From: Paenibacillus bovis
Lineage (GTDB): Bacteria > Bacillota > Bacilli > Bacillales > Bacillaceae_C
Assembly: GCA_007679095.1 (NCBI GenBank)
Contig: VEFU01000007.1
Span: forward strand, 1-64,000
Reading direction: 5' to 3'
Length of the DNA stretch: 64,000 bases
The position numbers and the translations under genes were made by a program. Below are positions 1-10,377 of this stretch, piece after piece. The notes beneath the pieces were generated by a model. It made no database searches. It saw only the letters and a program-made list of their open reading frames with translations, and had not been told where the DNA came from. Within the stretch, counting starts at the first letter, position 1; each line of letters begins with the position of its first letter.

Positions 1-87
1 TAGAAGTTTTGAGCGCTTTCGTGCCAAAATATTATTAACACATCGATTTAAGGGAATTGGAATACATGTTGGATAAAGACTAGAGAA

Positions 88-132
88 CCTTTGTATGTTT
101 GGAGGGTCTTAGAACCTCCAAACATACAAAGG
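88..132. other. Perfect 18-bp inverted repeat
   Basis: Arms at 88-105 and 115-132 are exact reverse complements around a 9-nt loop. Neither flank has a T-run, so it is not a standard intrinsic terminator. It lies about 95 nt beyond the stop of the minus-strand dehydratase gene and could still stabilise or end that transcript. A second, weaker GC-rich hairpin (GCCACC...GGTAGC, about 132-155) follows directly. It may be the edge of a repeat that continues outside the window. Confidence 0.6.
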
Positions 133-227
133 CCACCAAGCGTAAGCGCGGTAGCCTAGTATTTTACCCCAACAATTGACTTAGAACCGCAAAAAAGGAT
201 ATAAGTTACAGCTTTTCTCTCGAGTTT

Positions 228-2216
228 TTAATTTTTAACTCTATCAAGCGCTAATGCTTTTTCTCCAGCTTCTAATACTTCTATTATCTTATCCACGTCA
301 TAAATACTACCATTCCACGTTCCACCACTTACCTTTTGCAATGCCGCCCACAAACGTGTATCATCGGGTAAATCTTCAGCTGCTTTAATAGCAATCCGTT
401 CTCTCTCATTTAAAATAACTGCTCCTTGTTCAGGAGACACCGGTTTGTCTTCTGTACCTAAGAAATGAACATGTCCGACGAGTTGAACGGTATCTACTTT
501 TACTTCAATAATATCTCCGTCGCGCAGTTTCCCAATCGGACCATCTGCCAATCCTTCTGGGCCGACATGTCCGATGCAAGCCCCTGTTGAAACTCCCGAA
601 AAACGTGCGTCGGTAATTAAAGTGACATGCTTTCCAAATGAAAGATGCTTAAGTGCAGAGGTAAGTTGGTATGTCTCTTCCATTCCAGTACCTAGCGGAC
701 CACAACCCGAAACAACCATAATATCCCCTGCATTAATTCTCCCCTGTCTAATTGCCTCAATACCATCTCTTTCACTTGTAAAAACTTTCGCCTTCCCTTT
801 ATGATAAAAAATTCCATCTTCATCAATTTTTTCGGAATCGATTGATGTTGATTTAATAATCGATCCTTCAGGTGCAATATTTCCTGTCGGAAAAGTAATC
901 GTAGAAGTCAAACCCTTTTTCCGTGCTTTTTCCTTTGACATGATTACTTCATCCGCACGAATATGATCAGCTAGTAGCAAACGATCCTTCATTTTTTTTC
1001 TTCGATCAGATTGCTCCCACCAATCCAAATTTTCACCTAATGTTTTACCTGTCACCGTCATGACGTCTTCATATAACAATCCTAACTTCCTTAATTCCAG
1101 CATCACTTCAGGCACTCCACCTGCTAAGTAAGCTCGGATTGTTGGATGATAATCCGGACCATTAGGAAGCACACTAACTAGTCTTGGTGTTTGACGATTT
1201 ACTTTTATCCAATCTTCTACCATTGGAATTTCACATTTTGCCGCATGAGCGATTGCAGGTATGTGTAATAATAAATTAGTCGACCCACCAAAGGCTGCAT
1301 GGGCAACCATCGCATTATGAATTGCTTTATCTGTCAAAATATCTTTTGTCGTTAGTTTTGCACGTTCCATATGAATCACTGCACGTGCTGAATTTTTTGC
1401 TAACTCTCTCCAAACCTCTTGTCCTGAAGGAGCCAAAGCAGAGTGAGGTAGCGATAGCCCTAATGCTTCTGCTACAACTTGAGCGGTTGCTGCCGTCCCT
1501 AAAAACTGGCAGCCTCCACCAGGTGTTGCACATGCTCGACAACCAAGTTCAGCTGCTTCCTCTAATGATATTTCATTATTGGAATAACGCGCACCTATCG
1601 TTTGTATTTTTCCAGCGTCTTCTCCATATTCAGGGGGCAATGTGACACCACCGGGAATGATAATCGTCGGTAAATCATGCATGGACGAAAGTGCTAACAT
1701 CATTGCCGGCAATCCTTTATCACAAGTCGCAATGCCAATGACCGCTTTTCTCGTTGGAAGAGAACGAATGAGGCGGCGATAGACAATAGCCGCATCATTT
1801 CTATATGGGAAAGAATCAAACATTCCCGTTGTCCCTTGCGATCTACCATCACATGGATCACTCACATAAGCAGCAAATGGAATGCCACCCGCACGATTAA
1901 TTTCCATTGCTGCTTCTTTCATCAACTGGTCTACTTCCCAATGTCCCGTATGGTAACCGAGAGCAATTGGAAATCCATCCGGCGCTTTCATCCCGCCTTG
2001 TGTACTAAGCAATAATACCTCTTTACCATTTAATTTATTCGGCGACCACCCCATCCCAACATTTTGTGAAAGACCAAATAAATCGCCACTTGGAGAATGA
2101 CGTAACATATAATCTGTCAATGGTAGTTTTCCTTCAGGTCCCTTAGCTTTCGTTTCAATATTTTCTATATTGTTTGGAGCAGTATATAACAATTCATCTA
2201 AAGAATAGGTCATCAT
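228..2216 (-). CDS. IlvD/Edd-family sugar-acid dehydratase, YjhG/YagF (xylonate dehydratase) type
   Basis: 662 aa, close in length and sequence to E. coli YjhG/YagF-type D-xylonate dehydratases rather than to IlvD. It should convert an aldonate (probably D-xylonate) to the 2-keto-3-deoxy acid using an Fe-S cluster and Mg2+. Candidate cluster cysteines are C122 (SDPCDGR), C165 (ATCDKGLP) and C236 (GGGCQFLG). The stretch [13 protein letters not shown] and the DARFSG motif near the C-terminus are family hallmarks. It is last in a minus-strand set; its ATG overlaps the stop of the upstream FAH-family gene. A second ATG at 2213 is better spaced from GAGGTG and may be the true start. The exact substrate (xylonate, arabonate or another aldonate) is inferred. 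Confidence 0.85.
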   Translation of the reverse strand: MMTYSLDELLYTAPNNIENIETKAKGPEGKLPLTDYMLRHSPSGDLFGLSQNVGMGWSPNKLNGKEVLLLSTQGGMKAPDGFPIALGYHTGHWEVDQLMKEAAMEINRAGGIPFAAYVSDPCDGRSQGTTGMFDSFPYRNDAAIVYRRLIRSLPTRKAVIGIATCDKGLPAMMLALSSMHDLPTIIIPGGVTLPPEYGEDAGKIQTIGARYSNNEISLEEAAELGCRACATPGGGCQFLGTAATAQVVAEALGLSLPHSALAPSGQEVWRELAKNSARAVIHMERAKLTTKDILTDKAIHNAMVAHAAFGGSTNLLLHIPAIAHAAKCEIPMVEDWIKVNRQTPRLVSVLPNGPDYHPTIRAYLAGGVPEVMLELRKLGLLYEDVMTVTGKTLGENLDWWEQSDRRKKMKDRLLLADHIRADEVIMSKEKARKKGLTSTITFPTGNIAPEGSIIKSTSIDSEKIDEDGIFYHKGKAKVFTSERDGIEAIRQGRINAGDIMVVSGCGPLGTGMEETYQLTSALKHLSFGKHVTLITDARFSGVSTGACIGHVGPEGLADGPIGKLRDGDIIEVKVDTVQLVGHVHFLGTEDKPVSPEQGAVILNERERIAIKAAEDLPDDTRLWAALQKVSGGTWNGSIYDVDKIIEVLEAGEKALALDRVKN

Positions 2217-3106
2217 TGCACCTCTAATGGCAACTGCGCTTTCACTGGATTAATTAATTTCCCTATTCTCGGAATTTCAATCTCAACCAAATCACCATCA
2301 TTTAATGTAAAATCATTCGGAGGGACGATACATGTTCCCGTTAATAATACCGTACCAGGGAACACGATATTATCTCTCATTAAATATTCGACAAGCTCTT
2401 CGTATGATCTCTTTAATTGGGAGGTATTTGCACTGTCTTCAAATACCTTTTCACCGTCTCTAAAAATTCTACAGATAATCTCAAAGTCATATGGATTTTC
2501 CACCGTCTCCGCTAATAAAATTGCAGGGCCGACTGAACAGGAATGCTTCCACATTTTTGCTTGTGGCAAATATAAAGGATTCTCCCCTTCAATATCTCTA
2601 CTGCTCATATCATTACCAATCGTATAACCAACGATTGTTCCATTTCTGTCAATGACCAAACCTAGTTCAGGTTCAGGTATGATCCAATTAGAATCAGAAC
2701 GTAAATAAAGCGGATCATTCGGTCCAATCGTTCTGCGATCAGTCGACTTCAAGAACAGTTCAGGACGTTCTGCGACATATACTTTATCGTAATAGGAAAC
2801 GGTTGGCTCATTGCCTTGAGATTCATAATTCCTTGCATCTCTACTTCTTAAATAGGTGACACCACTTGCCCACACTTCATATGCATTGATAGGTAGACTG
2901 AGAGTTAATTCTTCCAAAGATTTATCTAAAGGTTCAATTCCAATAATCAATTCTTGTACGAGTGTAAGGTAACTCATTCTCTCTTCTTCACATTTTTTTA
3001 AAAAATCTTGGAAAGTCCTAAACGGCAAAGGATATACTTTTGAGCTATTTGTAACCGCTGCCAAATTTTCTGTTTGTGCGTCAGTACGATAATTGATGAT
3101 TCTCAT
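2213..3106 (-). CDS. Fumarylacetoacetate hydrolase-family protein, probable 2-keto-3-deoxy-pentonate dehydratase
   Basis: 297 aa with the C-terminal FAH catalytic fold. Metal-binding acids are visible in PEPELGLV (E145, E147) and NDMSSRD (D166). FAH-superfamily enzymes act as 2-keto-3-deoxy-D-xylonate dehydratases in known Weimberg-type pathways (Caulobacter XylX, Haloferax KdxD). The location between an aldonate dehydratase and an aldehyde dehydrogenase makes that role likely, giving 2-oxoglutarate semialdehyde. An acylpyruvase-like role cannot be excluded from sequence alone. It overlaps the downstream dehydratase start by 4 nt, so translation is probably coupled. A 12-bp-stem hairpin lies just upstream. 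Confidence 0.75.
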   Translation of the reverse strand: MRIINYRTDAQTENLAAVTNSSKVYPLPFRTFQDFLKKCEEERMSYLTLVQELIIGIEPLDKSLEELTLSLPINAYEVWASGVTYLRSRDARNYESQGNEPTVSYYDKVYVAERPELFLKSTDRRTIGPNDPLYLRSDSNWIIPEPELGLVIDRNGTIVGYTIGNDMSSRDIEGENPLYLPQAKMWKHSCSVGPAILLAETVENPYDFEIICRIFRDGEKVFEDSANTSQLKRSYEELVEYLMRDNIVFPGTVLLTGTCIVPPNDFTLNDGDLVEIEIPRIGKLINPVKAQLPLEVQ

Positions 3107-3123
3107 TGATCCCTCTCCTTTTT

Positions 3124-3162
3124 AGTAAAGCATTCACATCCATGTGGAGCGAATGCTTTACT
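3124..3162. other. Intercistronic hairpin with 12-bp perfect stem
   Basis: AGTAAAGCATTC at 3124-3135 pairs perfectly with GAATGCTTTACT at 3151-3162. It lies between the aldehyde dehydrogenase stop and the FAH-family start. The T-run is on the plus-strand side, opposite to the direction of these genes, so it is unlikely to terminate them and may instead be an RNA processing or stability element. Confidence 0.6.
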
Positions 3163-3176
3163 TATATTTTTTTATA

Positions 3177-4622
3177 TTAGCCTTTTACAAATACAGTTTT
3201 GATCGATGTATAAAATTCTATTGCTGCTTCACCTTGTTCACGTGAATGAGAGCTTGATTGTTTCATTCCACCAAATGGCGCTTGCAGTTCAACTCCTGCT
3301 GTCTCAGCATTGATTCTTACTAAACCAGCATCTACTTGATCAATAAACTGCAACATCGCTCCAATATTTTCTGTGTAAATAGACGCACTCAAACCAAACG
3401 GTGTATCGTTTGCAAGGTTAAATGCTTCTTCTATATCATCAAAAGGAATGAGTGCAATAACTGGTCCAAAAATTTCTTTTTGGGCAATTTGCATTTTACT
3501 ATCTACATCATCAAAAATAGTCGGCTCTACAAAAAAACCTTTAATATACTCTGAATCTGTTAATCTATTTCCACCATGAATTAGTTTGGCCCCTTCTTCT
3601 TTTCCTTTTTCAATATAAGAAAGAACAGTCTCCATTTGTGCTTCAGAAGAACAAGGTCCCATCCAAACTCCATCTTCCATGCCATTTCCGATTTTTATAT
3701 CTTCCATTGCAGAAAGTAATTTATCCGTAAAAGCATCTTTTATACTGCTATGAACGAGAACACGGCTGGTTGCTGTACATTTTTGACCAGTCGAACGGAA
3801 AGCTCCACTTATTGTACCTTCAACTGCTTTATCTAAATCGGCATCAGCAGCAATAATGACAGGATTTTTCCCTCCCATTTCAAGTTGAAATTTAGCTCCT
3901 CTTGCCACTGCTCCTTTGGCAATTTCTCTACCAACCGTATCAGATCCTGTGAATGAGATTCCCGTAATACCTGGATGATTCACGATACCATTACCAATGA
4001 CACTTCCAGGTCCAGTAACCATATTGACTACCCCTTCAGGAATTCCAGCTTCATGAAAACACTCGATTACTTTTGCTGCCGTAATCGCTGTTTCGGATGC
4101 AGGTTTAATAATAATCGTATTTCCGTAAATCAAAGCGGGAGCCATTTTCCAAATTGGAATCGCAACAGGAAAATTCCATGGAGTGATGATACCTACTACT
4201 CCAAGTGGAACCCGCTTTGTAAACATAAATGCCTCATTGTCAGTTGATGGAATGACATCCCCAATTTTCCGCAATCCTTCTCCTGCATAATAACGTAAAA
4301 TTGCGACTCCTCTTGCAGTTTCTCCTTTTGCTTCCGGAAAAGTTTTACCCATCTCTTCCGTCATCGTTTGGGCAATTTCGTCCAAGCGCGCTTCAATAAG
4401 ATTTGCCACTTTATATAAGTAGTCACCACGTGCAGCACCAGATAATTTGGCCCAAGAAAACCTTGCTTCGGTAGCTGCATTCACCGCGGCATCCAAGTCT
4501 TCAGTAGTTGAAACTTGAGCACTCCCAACAACTTCTTGAGTAGCAGGATTAATGATTTCTTTCGTCTTCCCAGATGCAGATGGACTCCACTTTCCAGCTA
4601 TGTAATTTGAATACGTTTTCAT
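3177..4622 (-). CDS. Aldehyde dehydrogenase, probable 2-oxoglutarate semialdehyde dehydrogenase
   Basis: 481 aa, full-length NAD(P)+-dependent ALDH. Visible motifs are TPWNFPVA (cofactor site), FTGSDTVG, the general-base Glu in LEMGGKNP and the catalytic Cys in STGQKCTA. It would oxidise 2,5-dioxopentanoate to 2-oxoglutarate, the last step of a Weimberg-type pentose pathway; succinate-semialdehyde dehydrogenases are close relatives, so the assignment leans on context. ATG follows AAGGAGG. The FAH-family and dehydratase genes follow on the same strand; the UxaA-type pair lies upstream across a 184-nt regulatory gap. Confidence 0.8.
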   Translation of the reverse strand: MKTYSNYIAGKWSPSASGKTKEIINPATQEVVGSAQVSTTEDLDAAVNAATEARFSWAKLSGAARGDYLYKVANLIEARLDEIAQTMTEEMGKTFPEAKGETARGVAILRYYAGEGLRKIGDVIPSTDNEAFMFTKRVPLGVVGIITPWNFPVAIPIWKMAPALIYGNTIIIKPASETAITAAKVIECFHEAGIPEGVVNMVTGPGSVIGNGIVNHPGITGISFTGSDTVGREIAKGAVARGAKFQLEMGGKNPVIIAADADLDKAVEGTISGAFRSTGQKCTATSRVLVHSSIKDAFTDKLLSAMEDIKIGNGMEDGVWMGPCSSEAQMETVLSYIEKGKEEGAKLIHGGNRLTDSEYIKGFFVEPTIFDDVDSKMQIAQKEIFGPVIALIPFDDIEEAFNLANDTPFGLSASIYTENIGAMLQFIDQVDAGLVRINAETAGVELQAPFGGMKQSSSHSREQGEAAIEFYTSIKTVFVKG

Positions 4623-4760
4623 AATTGAATATCCTCCTTGAGAATTCTTAGATAGGACGTTACAGTATCATTCTACCATATTAGTAAATTACTTTAAATA
4701 AACCCTAGTTTTTACTATAATTACCCCTGTATTCTTATGGGTATTTGTTATTAAAAATAG

Positions 4761-4782
4761 TTTACTAAAGCTTTACTAAAGC
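4761..4782. promoter_or_regulatory. Tandem 11-bp operator-like direct repeat
   Basis: Two exact adjacent copies of TTTACTAAAGC (4761-4771, 4772-4782) lie in the AT-rich 184-nt gap between the UxaA-type gene and the aldehyde dehydrogenase. A one-mismatch copy (TTTAGTAAAGC) occurs at 3122-3132. This could bind a regulator of the sugar-acid genes, but no regulator gene is in the window and no factor can be named. Confidence 0.35.
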
Positions 4783-4806
4783 TATATTTTATCATGTAAA
4801 ATAAAT

Positions 4807-5979
4807 TTAAAATGTAGGACCTATTCTCCAAATTCCGAAGTCATGTTGCTTTAAGATTTCAGCTTTCGTTTTCTTACCCATACATACCATAGCAATTTCA
4901 TCTAGGATTCTATTCCCTACATCTTGTACTGTTTCCTTGCCCTCTATTATCGTTCCCGCGTTCAAATCTATATTTTCTTCCATTCTTTCAAAAATGGATG
5001 TATTAGTTGCAATTTTTATAGTAGGAACAATAGGTGATCCAGTTGGAGTTCCTCTACCTGTTGTAAATAATACGACTTGTGCTCCACCTGCAGCCATTCC
5101 AGTTAATTGTTCGATATCATGACCAGGTGTATCCATCCATACTAACCCTTTTTTTGTTGGTGTTTCTGCATAATTTATTAATTCTTGTAAAGTTCTAGTA
5201 CCTGCTTTTGTGGCAGCCCCCAATGATTTTTCTTCCAATGAGCTTAACCCACCTTTAATATTTCCTGGGCTTGGGTTTCCAGTCCTGATGTCTACTCCCA
5301 TCATAATCGCCCTGTTTTCCATAGCAGATATTACTTGATACACCCTTTTGGACACATGATCATCAACAGCTCGTTCTGCAAGTAAATGCTCCGCTCCAAT
5401 CAGTTCTGTTGTCTCAGCTAATATTGCTGTTCCTCCCCGATCAATAATCATGTCACTCACTTCTCCTACAGCTGGATTAGCGGAAATCCCAGAGCATGCA
5501 TCTGATCCACCGCATTCCGTTCCAATAATTAGCTCATCGAAGCAAAAAGGTACTCTTTGTTGCATAGATGCTTCTTGAACCATTTTGACTGCAATTTTAG
5601 AACCTTCAGCAATTGCAGATAATGTTCCACCATGGTCTTGTATAGAAACTGTTTCAACTGGTTTACCAGTTTTTTTAATTTCTTCAGCTACACTACGGGC
5701 TTGATGTGTTTCACAACCAAGTCCTAACACAACGACGCCATATACATTGGGATTAGAGCCCATCCCTACATATGTTCGAAAGGTTTGTTCATAATCGATG
5801 CCTACTTGAGCACATCCATGTTGATGAATAAAGGTAACTGTACCATCCACCAATTCAGTAATTTGCTTTGCAGCCTGTGTTGCACATGTGATAGTAGGCA
5901 ATATTAGAACATGATTCCTAATACCAATTCGCCCATCCGGCCTTCTATACCCCATCAGATTATTATCTTGATTGTTCAA
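4807..5979 (-). CDS. UxaA/GarD-family dehydratase, large (catalytic) subunit
   Basis: About 390 aa matching the C-terminal catalytic part of altronate/galactarate dehydratases: MGYRRPDGRIGIRNHVLI near the start, HQHGCAQVG, ECGGSDACSGISANPA and TTGRGTPTGSP. The SAF-domain part is a separate gene immediately upstream. A TTG at 5979 sits 10 nt after GGAGG and is preferred to the earlier in-frame ATG at 5997; either way it overlaps the upstream stop at 5963. Substrate is uncertain: altronate, galactarate or another sugar acid fits the neighbours, while the sulfolactate sulfo-lyase pair SuyAB shares the same split layout. Confidence 0.8.
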   Translation of the reverse strand: MNNQDNNLMGYRRPDGRIGIRNHVLILPTITCATQAAKQITELVDGTVTFIHQHGCAQVGIDYEQTFRTYVGMGSNPNVYGVVVLGLGCETHQARSVAEEIKKTGKPVETVSIQDHGGTLSAIAEGSKIAVKMVQEASMQQRVPFCFDELIIGTECGGSDACSGISANPAVGEVSDMIIDRGGTAILAETTELIGAEHLLAERAVDDHVSKRVYQVISAMENRAIMMGVDIRTGNPSPGNIKGGLSSLEEKSLGAATKAGTRTLQELINYAETPTKKGLVWMDTPGHDIEQLTGMAAGGAQVVLFTTGRGTPTGSPIVPTIKIATNTSIFERMEENIDLNAGTIIEGKETVQDVGNRILDEIAMVCMGKKTKAEILKQHDFGIWRIGPTF

Positions 5980-6268
5980 CCCGATCACCCCTCCCACGTA
6001 TTCCCTCTAAATTATGAATATGAACATGTTCTCCTGTAGCAATGTCTTTTGTTGCTACTCCTATGACCTCTCCATACTTCAATATATTTTCACCTTTTTT
6101 AATTGGTAGAATTGAAAACTTATGACCAAATTCAATATCATCAACTACAAGTACTCTAATTGTTTTAATCTGATGATTTATTTCTATAGCTGAATTCTTG
6201 GATATGTCTTTTATAGCAACCGCAACATTATCATTTTCATTCATCGTAACAGCTTGGAAAGTATTCAC
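5963..6268 (-). CDS. UxaA-family SAF-domain small subunit
   Basis: 101 aa matching the N-terminal SAF domain that is fused to the catalytic domain in E. coli altronate dehydratase: AIKDISKNSAIE, then GHKFSILPIKKGENILKYGEVIG and a terminal VHIHNLEG segment. It probably forms a two-subunit dehydratase with the overlapping downstream gene. The start is taken as GTG at 6268, about 12 nt after AAAGGTGG; an internal ATG (codon 9) is possible. It is the first gene of the minus-strand catabolic set, with 200 nt of leader upstream. Confidence 0.75.
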   Translation of the reverse strand: MNTFQAVTMNENDNVAVAIKDISKNSAIEINHQIKTIRVLVVDDIEFGHKFSILPIKKGENILKYGEVIGVATKDIATGEHVHIHNLEGIRGRGDRVEQSR

Positions 6269-6343
6269 CTAAATGCCGTACCACCTTTCGTTTATGTCAC
6301 TTATCATGAAACACTGACACCTCCTCTGAATAAGTTATGATTT

Positions 6344-6357
6344 CGCCACCGATATCA
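6344..6357 (-). promoter_or_regulatory. Degenerate candidate cre (CcpA) site
   Basis: On the minus strand TGATATCGGTGGCG keeps the central CG and most of the TGWNANCGNTNWCA consensus, missing two positions at the right end. It lies about 75 nt upstream of the UxaA-type genes. Carbon catabolite control of such a cluster would be expected and ccpA is in this window, but the match is weak. Confidence 0.25.
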
Positions 6358-6471
6358 TGATGACCTTCTTTTTTCAGACATTCCATACGAGAAAAATCGA
6401 TATATTTCAGAGTGATATTTTTTATAATCAAGTATGACTTCTTACAAAAAGAAGTAATAGTATGAGACTTT

Positions 6472-6580
6472 AACAAAGCAGGACCGAACTATAAATTGAT
6501 TACATAGTTCGGTCCTTTTCTATCATCTATACGATTATTGGTTGGTTTTACATCTAGTTCAAATCGTTTTGTACAACCTC
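6472..6580. repeat. Palindromic repeat family A, partial copy
   Basis: Contains a 12-bp hairpin (GGACCGAACTAT, 6481-6492, with ATAGTTCGGTCC, 6504-6515, then TTTT) and a right end (CAAATCGTTTTGTACAACCTC) that closely matches the right end of the fuller copy at 34704-34894. The left end is shortened. It separates the sugar-acid cluster from the Bce-type module and can serve as a transcription terminator. Confidence 0.75.
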
Positions 6581-6585
6581 ATACA

Positions 6586-8529
6586 TTACAAAGCTTCTTT
6601 TATTAGCTTTTTATAATATATTAATGATAAGATCCCGAAGATTGAATAGAGTAAAGTATAGAACACCATCACGATAATCATTGGTGTCCAGAGCTCGGTT
6701 CCAAAAAAGAACCAACCAGATTTCACCGCAAAGTAGCTATGGAATAGCCCTACAATTAACGGAATACCAAAATTAAACAATTGTTTCGCCTTAATCCCGT
6801 TTAATAAATCTGTTGTTGTAAACCCTAATTTACGTAAAATTGTATAGCTATCTTTTTCCTCTTCCCCTTCATCCATTTGCTTAAAATAAAGAATGCAACC
6901 AGATGTAATTAAAAAAGTTAATCCCAGAAATCCGACGATAAACATAATTAAACCCATTATCATTTTTTGCTTCATAAATGCGTCTAATTGCGATTCATGC
7001 CCCGCCCATTGACCTAAGTTTAGATCATTGAAGATCTGATTAGCTTTATTTAGATCTGAGCTTTTATCAATATCAAAACCGACATAAACAGAAAACTCAT
7101 TCTCGACTTCTGGGTCAAAATCCGCAGCTAATTGTTGATATACTGTATCATCCACAACTGCTACTGGAAACCCACCAAGTGTTATTCGCATTGGAAGTAA
7201 GCGTTTATCTTCATATTTTATAAAGTTTAATTCAAATTTTTTTGATTTCCCGGACATCGTGAATAACCCTTTTTTAAAGGTCATCAGAGATTGTATAGCT
7301 GTATTACCATTGATAAACACAGATTCCTGCTCTGCCACATCAATTCCTTCAACAAAACGGTCCGATATCACTGTCATTGGTAGTTTTAGATTGTCTGATC
7401 CTTGTCGTTTTTCTGAATCCTCCACGACATTAGATAAATCCGTCAACACATTCATCAAGTCAATCTCCGTTTTGGTATAGCTAATTTGTTCAGCTTCCAG
7501 TAAATCAGAAAATTGTTTTGCACGCTCCTCGTTAGGAATAGAAAAATCATTGACTACAGACTCTATCGCTGTTTTTTCAGCTGAATAATATGAAATGTAA
7601 GTGAGTGATAATAACCCGAGCGCCAATGCTGAGACAGTCGTAATCACAGTTAACAGCATCGAATTCGATCTCATTCGAAACATAATTGATGATAAGGACA
7701 ACACTTTATAAACCGACAGATATCCATTATCCTTTTTACGAATCAGATTAAAAATAAACCGAATAGAGCCCTTGTAAAAGAAATATGTTCCTAGAATTAC
7801 CGAGGCAAGGATTGTTACCATTACCATAAACATTAGTTCCATTGTAGTAAACTGACCATTAAATAATTTTGTTGATAAATAGTAACCAAATATAATGAGC
7901 ACAATTCCTAGAATACCCATGATAACTTCTAATACAGAAACCTTCCGTTTTGTCTCCTCAGAAGTTGAAGTTGTATGGAACAAGGATATGATTTGCTGTT
8001 GTTGGATAAACAACGCATTTTTGACCATGATTATCACATATATAACGGCAAATACAATGACGGTTTGAACAAGTGCCTCTGTGGAAAACCGCAATGTTGC
8101 CACCTCTTCAATCCCGATAACCTTTAATAAAATCATTAACATTAGTTTTGAAGACACAAATCCGATAAACACTCCAACAATCATCGAGCAAAAATAAAGA
8201 ATCATATTTTCAACACTTAATATCCAAAAAGTTTTTCTTTTAGAAATTCCAACTAGCTGGAGCAATCCAATTTCCTTGCCACGACGCTTGATAAACAACG
8301 TATTCGCATAGATCAGGAATACTATGACGATAGCGATTAGCATAACGGCCGCAACTTTCATCGCTGCCTCCCCTTTAATCGATCCTTCCGCAGCATCCAT
8401 CGATGGATCAAACTGTAGGGTCAAGAATGCAAAATACAAGGCAACACTAAAAATAAGTGCAAAAACGTACAAATAATAGTTTTTGATGTTCTTTACTAAA
8501 TTTCGAAAGATGAGATTTTTGAAGCTCAT
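6586..8529 (-). CDS. Bce-type ABC transporter permease (FtsX family)
   Basis: 647 aa. Layout is typical of BceB/PsdB/YxdM permeases: one N-terminal helix (about 17-37), groups of helices to about residue 310, a large extracellular domain (about 320-520) and a final group of helices to the C-terminus. These permeases, with their ATPase, detect and remove cell-wall-active peptides from lipid-linked targets and signal to the partner kinase. It overlaps the upstream ATPase gene by 4 nt, so the two are translated together. Which drug or peptide is recognised cannot be read from sequence. Confidence 0.9.
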   Translation of the reverse strand: MSFKNLIFRNLVKNIKNYYLYVFALIFSVALYFAFLTLQFDPSMDAAEGSIKGEAAMKVAAVMLIAIVIVFLIYANTLFIKRRGKEIGLLQLVGISKRKTFWILSVENMILYFCSMIVGVFIGFVSSKLMLMILLKVIGIEEVATLRFSTEALVQTVIVFAVIYVIIMVKNALFIQQQQIISLFHTTSTSEETKRKVSVLEVIMGILGIVLIIFGYYLSTKLFNGQFTTMELMFMVMVTILASVILGTYFFYKGSIRFIFNLIRKKDNGYLSVYKVLSLSSIMFRMRSNSMLLTVITTVSALALGLLSLTYISYYSAEKTAIESVVNDFSIPNEERAKQFSDLLEAEQISYTKTEIDLMNVLTDLSNVVEDSEKRQGSDNLKLPMTVISDRFVEGIDVAEQESVFINGNTAIQSLMTFKKGLFTMSGKSKKFELNFIKYEDKRLLPMRITLGGFPVAVVDDTVYQQLAADFDPEVENEFSVYVGFDIDKSSDLNKANQIFNDLNLGQWAGHESQLDAFMKQKMIMGLIMFIVGFLGLTFLITSGCILYFKQMDEGEEEKDSYTILRKLGFTTTDLLNGIKAKQLFNFGIPLIVGLFHSYFAVKSGWFFFGTELWTPMIIVMVFYTLLYSIFGILSLIYYKKLIKEAL

Positions 8530-9281
8530 ACCCCTACCCCACCTAATACAGCTTGTGTCTTAATAATATCGTTAAAGAAATCCTGTCTGCGCTCCTCGCC
8601 ACGATTCAATTTCGTAAATATCTGTCCATCTCTAATAAAAATAACTCGGCTACAATAGCTTGCTGCTTGTGGATCATGTGTGACCATCACAATAGTGGAT
8701 TCTCGTTTTGCATTAAGGTCGCTTAATTTATTCAATAGATCTGAGGCAGATTTCGAGTCGAGGGCTCCTGTAGGTTCATCTGCAAAAATAATACTAGGTT
8801 CATGAACGAAAGCACGTGCAGCTGCAGTCCGTTGCTTTTGACCCCCAGAAATTTCATTTGGATACTTATCCTGTATCTCCAATATTCCTAATTCCTGCGC
8901 CACACCCTCAAACATCTTTTGTGCGACCTTTTTGGAAAACTTATTGACAGTTAGTGGGAGCATAATATTTTCCTTGACTGTTAAAGTATCTAATAAATGA
9001 TATTCCTGAAAAATAAATCCGAGGTGGCGTTTTCGAAACTCTGCTAGTTCCATATCATTCATACTCGTGAATTCTTTCCCATCCACTCGAATTGAACCTG
9101 AACTCACACGGTCAATAGAGGAGAGCACGTTTAACAAAGTTGTTTTACCAGAACCTGAGGGACCCATAATCCCGACAAACTCTCCCTTTTTCACTTCTAT
9201 ATCAATTTCTTTTAACACTTCTTGGCGGTTCCACTTGTTTCCGTACGTTTTTACTATTTTATTAGACTCTAATATATTCAA
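8526..9281 (-). CDS. Bce-type ABC transporter ATP-binding protein
   Basis: About 251 aa. Walker [13 protein letters not shown]-loop [15 protein letters not shown], signature [14 protein letters not shown], Walker [16 protein letters not shown] and switch His VMVTHDP are intact, as in BceA/YxdL. The in-frame TTG at 9290 directly abuts AAGGAG; the TTG at 9281 lies 9 nt from it and is chosen. Likely expressed from its own inducible promoter behind the palindrome at 9355-9382, as in characterised Bce systems. Confidence 0.92.
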   Translation of the reverse strand: MNILESNKIVKTYGNKWNRQEVLKEIDIEVKKGEFVGIMGPSGSGKTTLLNVLSSIDRVSSGSIRVDGKEFTSMNDMELAEFRKRHLGFIFQEYHLLDTLTVKENIMLPLTVNKFSKKVAQKMFEGVAQELGILEIQDKYPNEISGGQKQRTAAARAFVHEPSIIFADEPTGALDSKSASDLLNKLSDLNAKRESTIVMVTHDPQAASYCSRVIFIRDGQIFTKLNRGEERRQDFFNDIIKTQAVLGGVGV

Positions 9282-9354
9282 TCTTATCAACTCCTTAACT
9301 TTATTTTAGATGGGATTATGTCCTTTTTCCTTCGAATTGGCGAACAAAACACGA

Positions 9355-9382
9355 AAGCATGTGACATTTTTGTCACATGCTT
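9355..9382. promoter_or_regulatory. Bce-type response-regulator operator, 12-4-12 perfect palindrome
   Basis: AAGCATGTGACA-TTTT-TGTCACATGCTT is a perfect inverted repeat. Its core TGACA-N4-TGTCA resembles the TNACA-N4-TGTAA site described for BceR-like regulators. It overlaps the last codons of the kinase gene and lies about 75 nt upstream of the ABC ATPase start, where the inducible promoter of such modules normally sits. A CATAAT -10-like element follows on the minus strand. It could also act as a hairpin at the end of the regulator-kinase transcript, though the T-run is weak. Confidence 0.65.
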
Positions 9383-10377
9383 GTTAGCTTAATAAAGTCA
9401 TTGCTTTTCGGAAAGGTCAACGTAATCTTTGTTCCTACTTCATACTTAGATTGGGCATCAATCTTAATTTTCAACGGTTTTGCTGCATTTTTTGTAAGGT
9501 ATAGGCCCATTCCTGTTGCTGCGTGATCCCGATGATTAGTTGTGGAGGTAAAGCCTTTTTCAAAAATGCGCGGTAGGTCTTTCTCCTTTATTCCCCGTCC
9601 GTAATCTTGTATCTCCAGAACTACCGCACCATTTTTTTGATAACTATGTATTTCAATCTCAGCATTTTCACTATACTTAACCGCATTGGATAAAATTTGT
9701 CGTACAATAAATTGAAGCCACTTCCCGTCAGAATAAACTTCAGGAGCCTCTAATGACATATCAAACCCAATACCCTTTTGTAAACACCATGTTTGCAAGG
9801 AACGTATTTCGGAAACAATTACCTTTTCCAAATTGACTCGTTCAATAAAAAGATCGTTTTCCATGAAAGGAATTCGACGAAGATGCAATTGTTGATCGAG
9901 AAGCAAATGTATCCTCAACCATTCAGACAATAATTGTTCTTTAAATTTGTCATCTTCTATTCTTTCAAGCATTAATTTTATCGTTGTTAATGGTGTCTTC
10001 ACTTCATGAATCCATGATAATAACTCATCCTTTTCCTGCTCGACACTAGTTACATGATTACTTATTTCTTTTATATAGTATGAATGTTGCTGTTTGATAG
10101 TAGATTCTATCACTTTTTCAAATGGTGTCTTTCCTTCCTGAATATTTTCAATACCAATTTTGGGGTCCCATTCTTCCATATTTTTATAAAATAGCACTTC
10201 TCGATTATATTGAATAACAAAAAATATAATAAAAATGACAAAAAACAACAATACAATATATAGCATAGATTGAAATGAAAGAGATGGATCCAGATACCCG
10301 ATTAACAGGATTATACCTTGAAAAAAAAAGAATAGTAGAATCCAACTCCACCTTTCTAACAGATATTTCTTCATCAT
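9373..10377 (-). CDS. Bce-type intramembrane-sensing histidine kinase
   Basis: 334 aa. Two closely spaced N-terminal helices (about 12-30 and 36-57) with almost no external loop, then a DHp domain with phospho-acceptor H124 in SWIHEVKTPLT and a HATPase domain (N box about 225-235, DYGRGI, GMGLYL). The lack of a sensor domain is typical of BceS-like kinases, which depend on the ABC permease for stimulus detection. Its start overlaps the regulator's end by 4 nt. Confidence 0.92.
   Translation of the reverse strand: MMKKYLLERWSWILLFFFFQGIILLIGYLDPSLSFQSMLYIVLLFFVIFIIFFVIQYNREVLFYKNMEEWDPKIGIENIQEGKTPFEKVIESTIKQQHSYYIKEISNHVTSVEQEKDELLSWIHEVKTPLTTIKLMLERIEDDKFKEQLLSEWLRIHLLLDQQLHLRRIPFMENDLFIERVNLEKVIVSEIRSLQTWCLQKGIGFDMSLEAPEVYSDGKWLQFIVRQILSNAVKYSENAEIEIHSYQKNGAVVLEIQDYGRGIKEKDLPRIFEKGFTSTTNHRDHAATGMGLYLTKNAAKPLKIKIDAQSKYEVGTKITLTFPKSNDFIKLTSM

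Noticed and set aside
6269-6307. 12-codon ORF upstream of the UxaA-type small subunit, possible leader peptide
   Set aside because: It has a plausible GGAGGTG site, but its length and composition are within chance and no attenuator structure follows.
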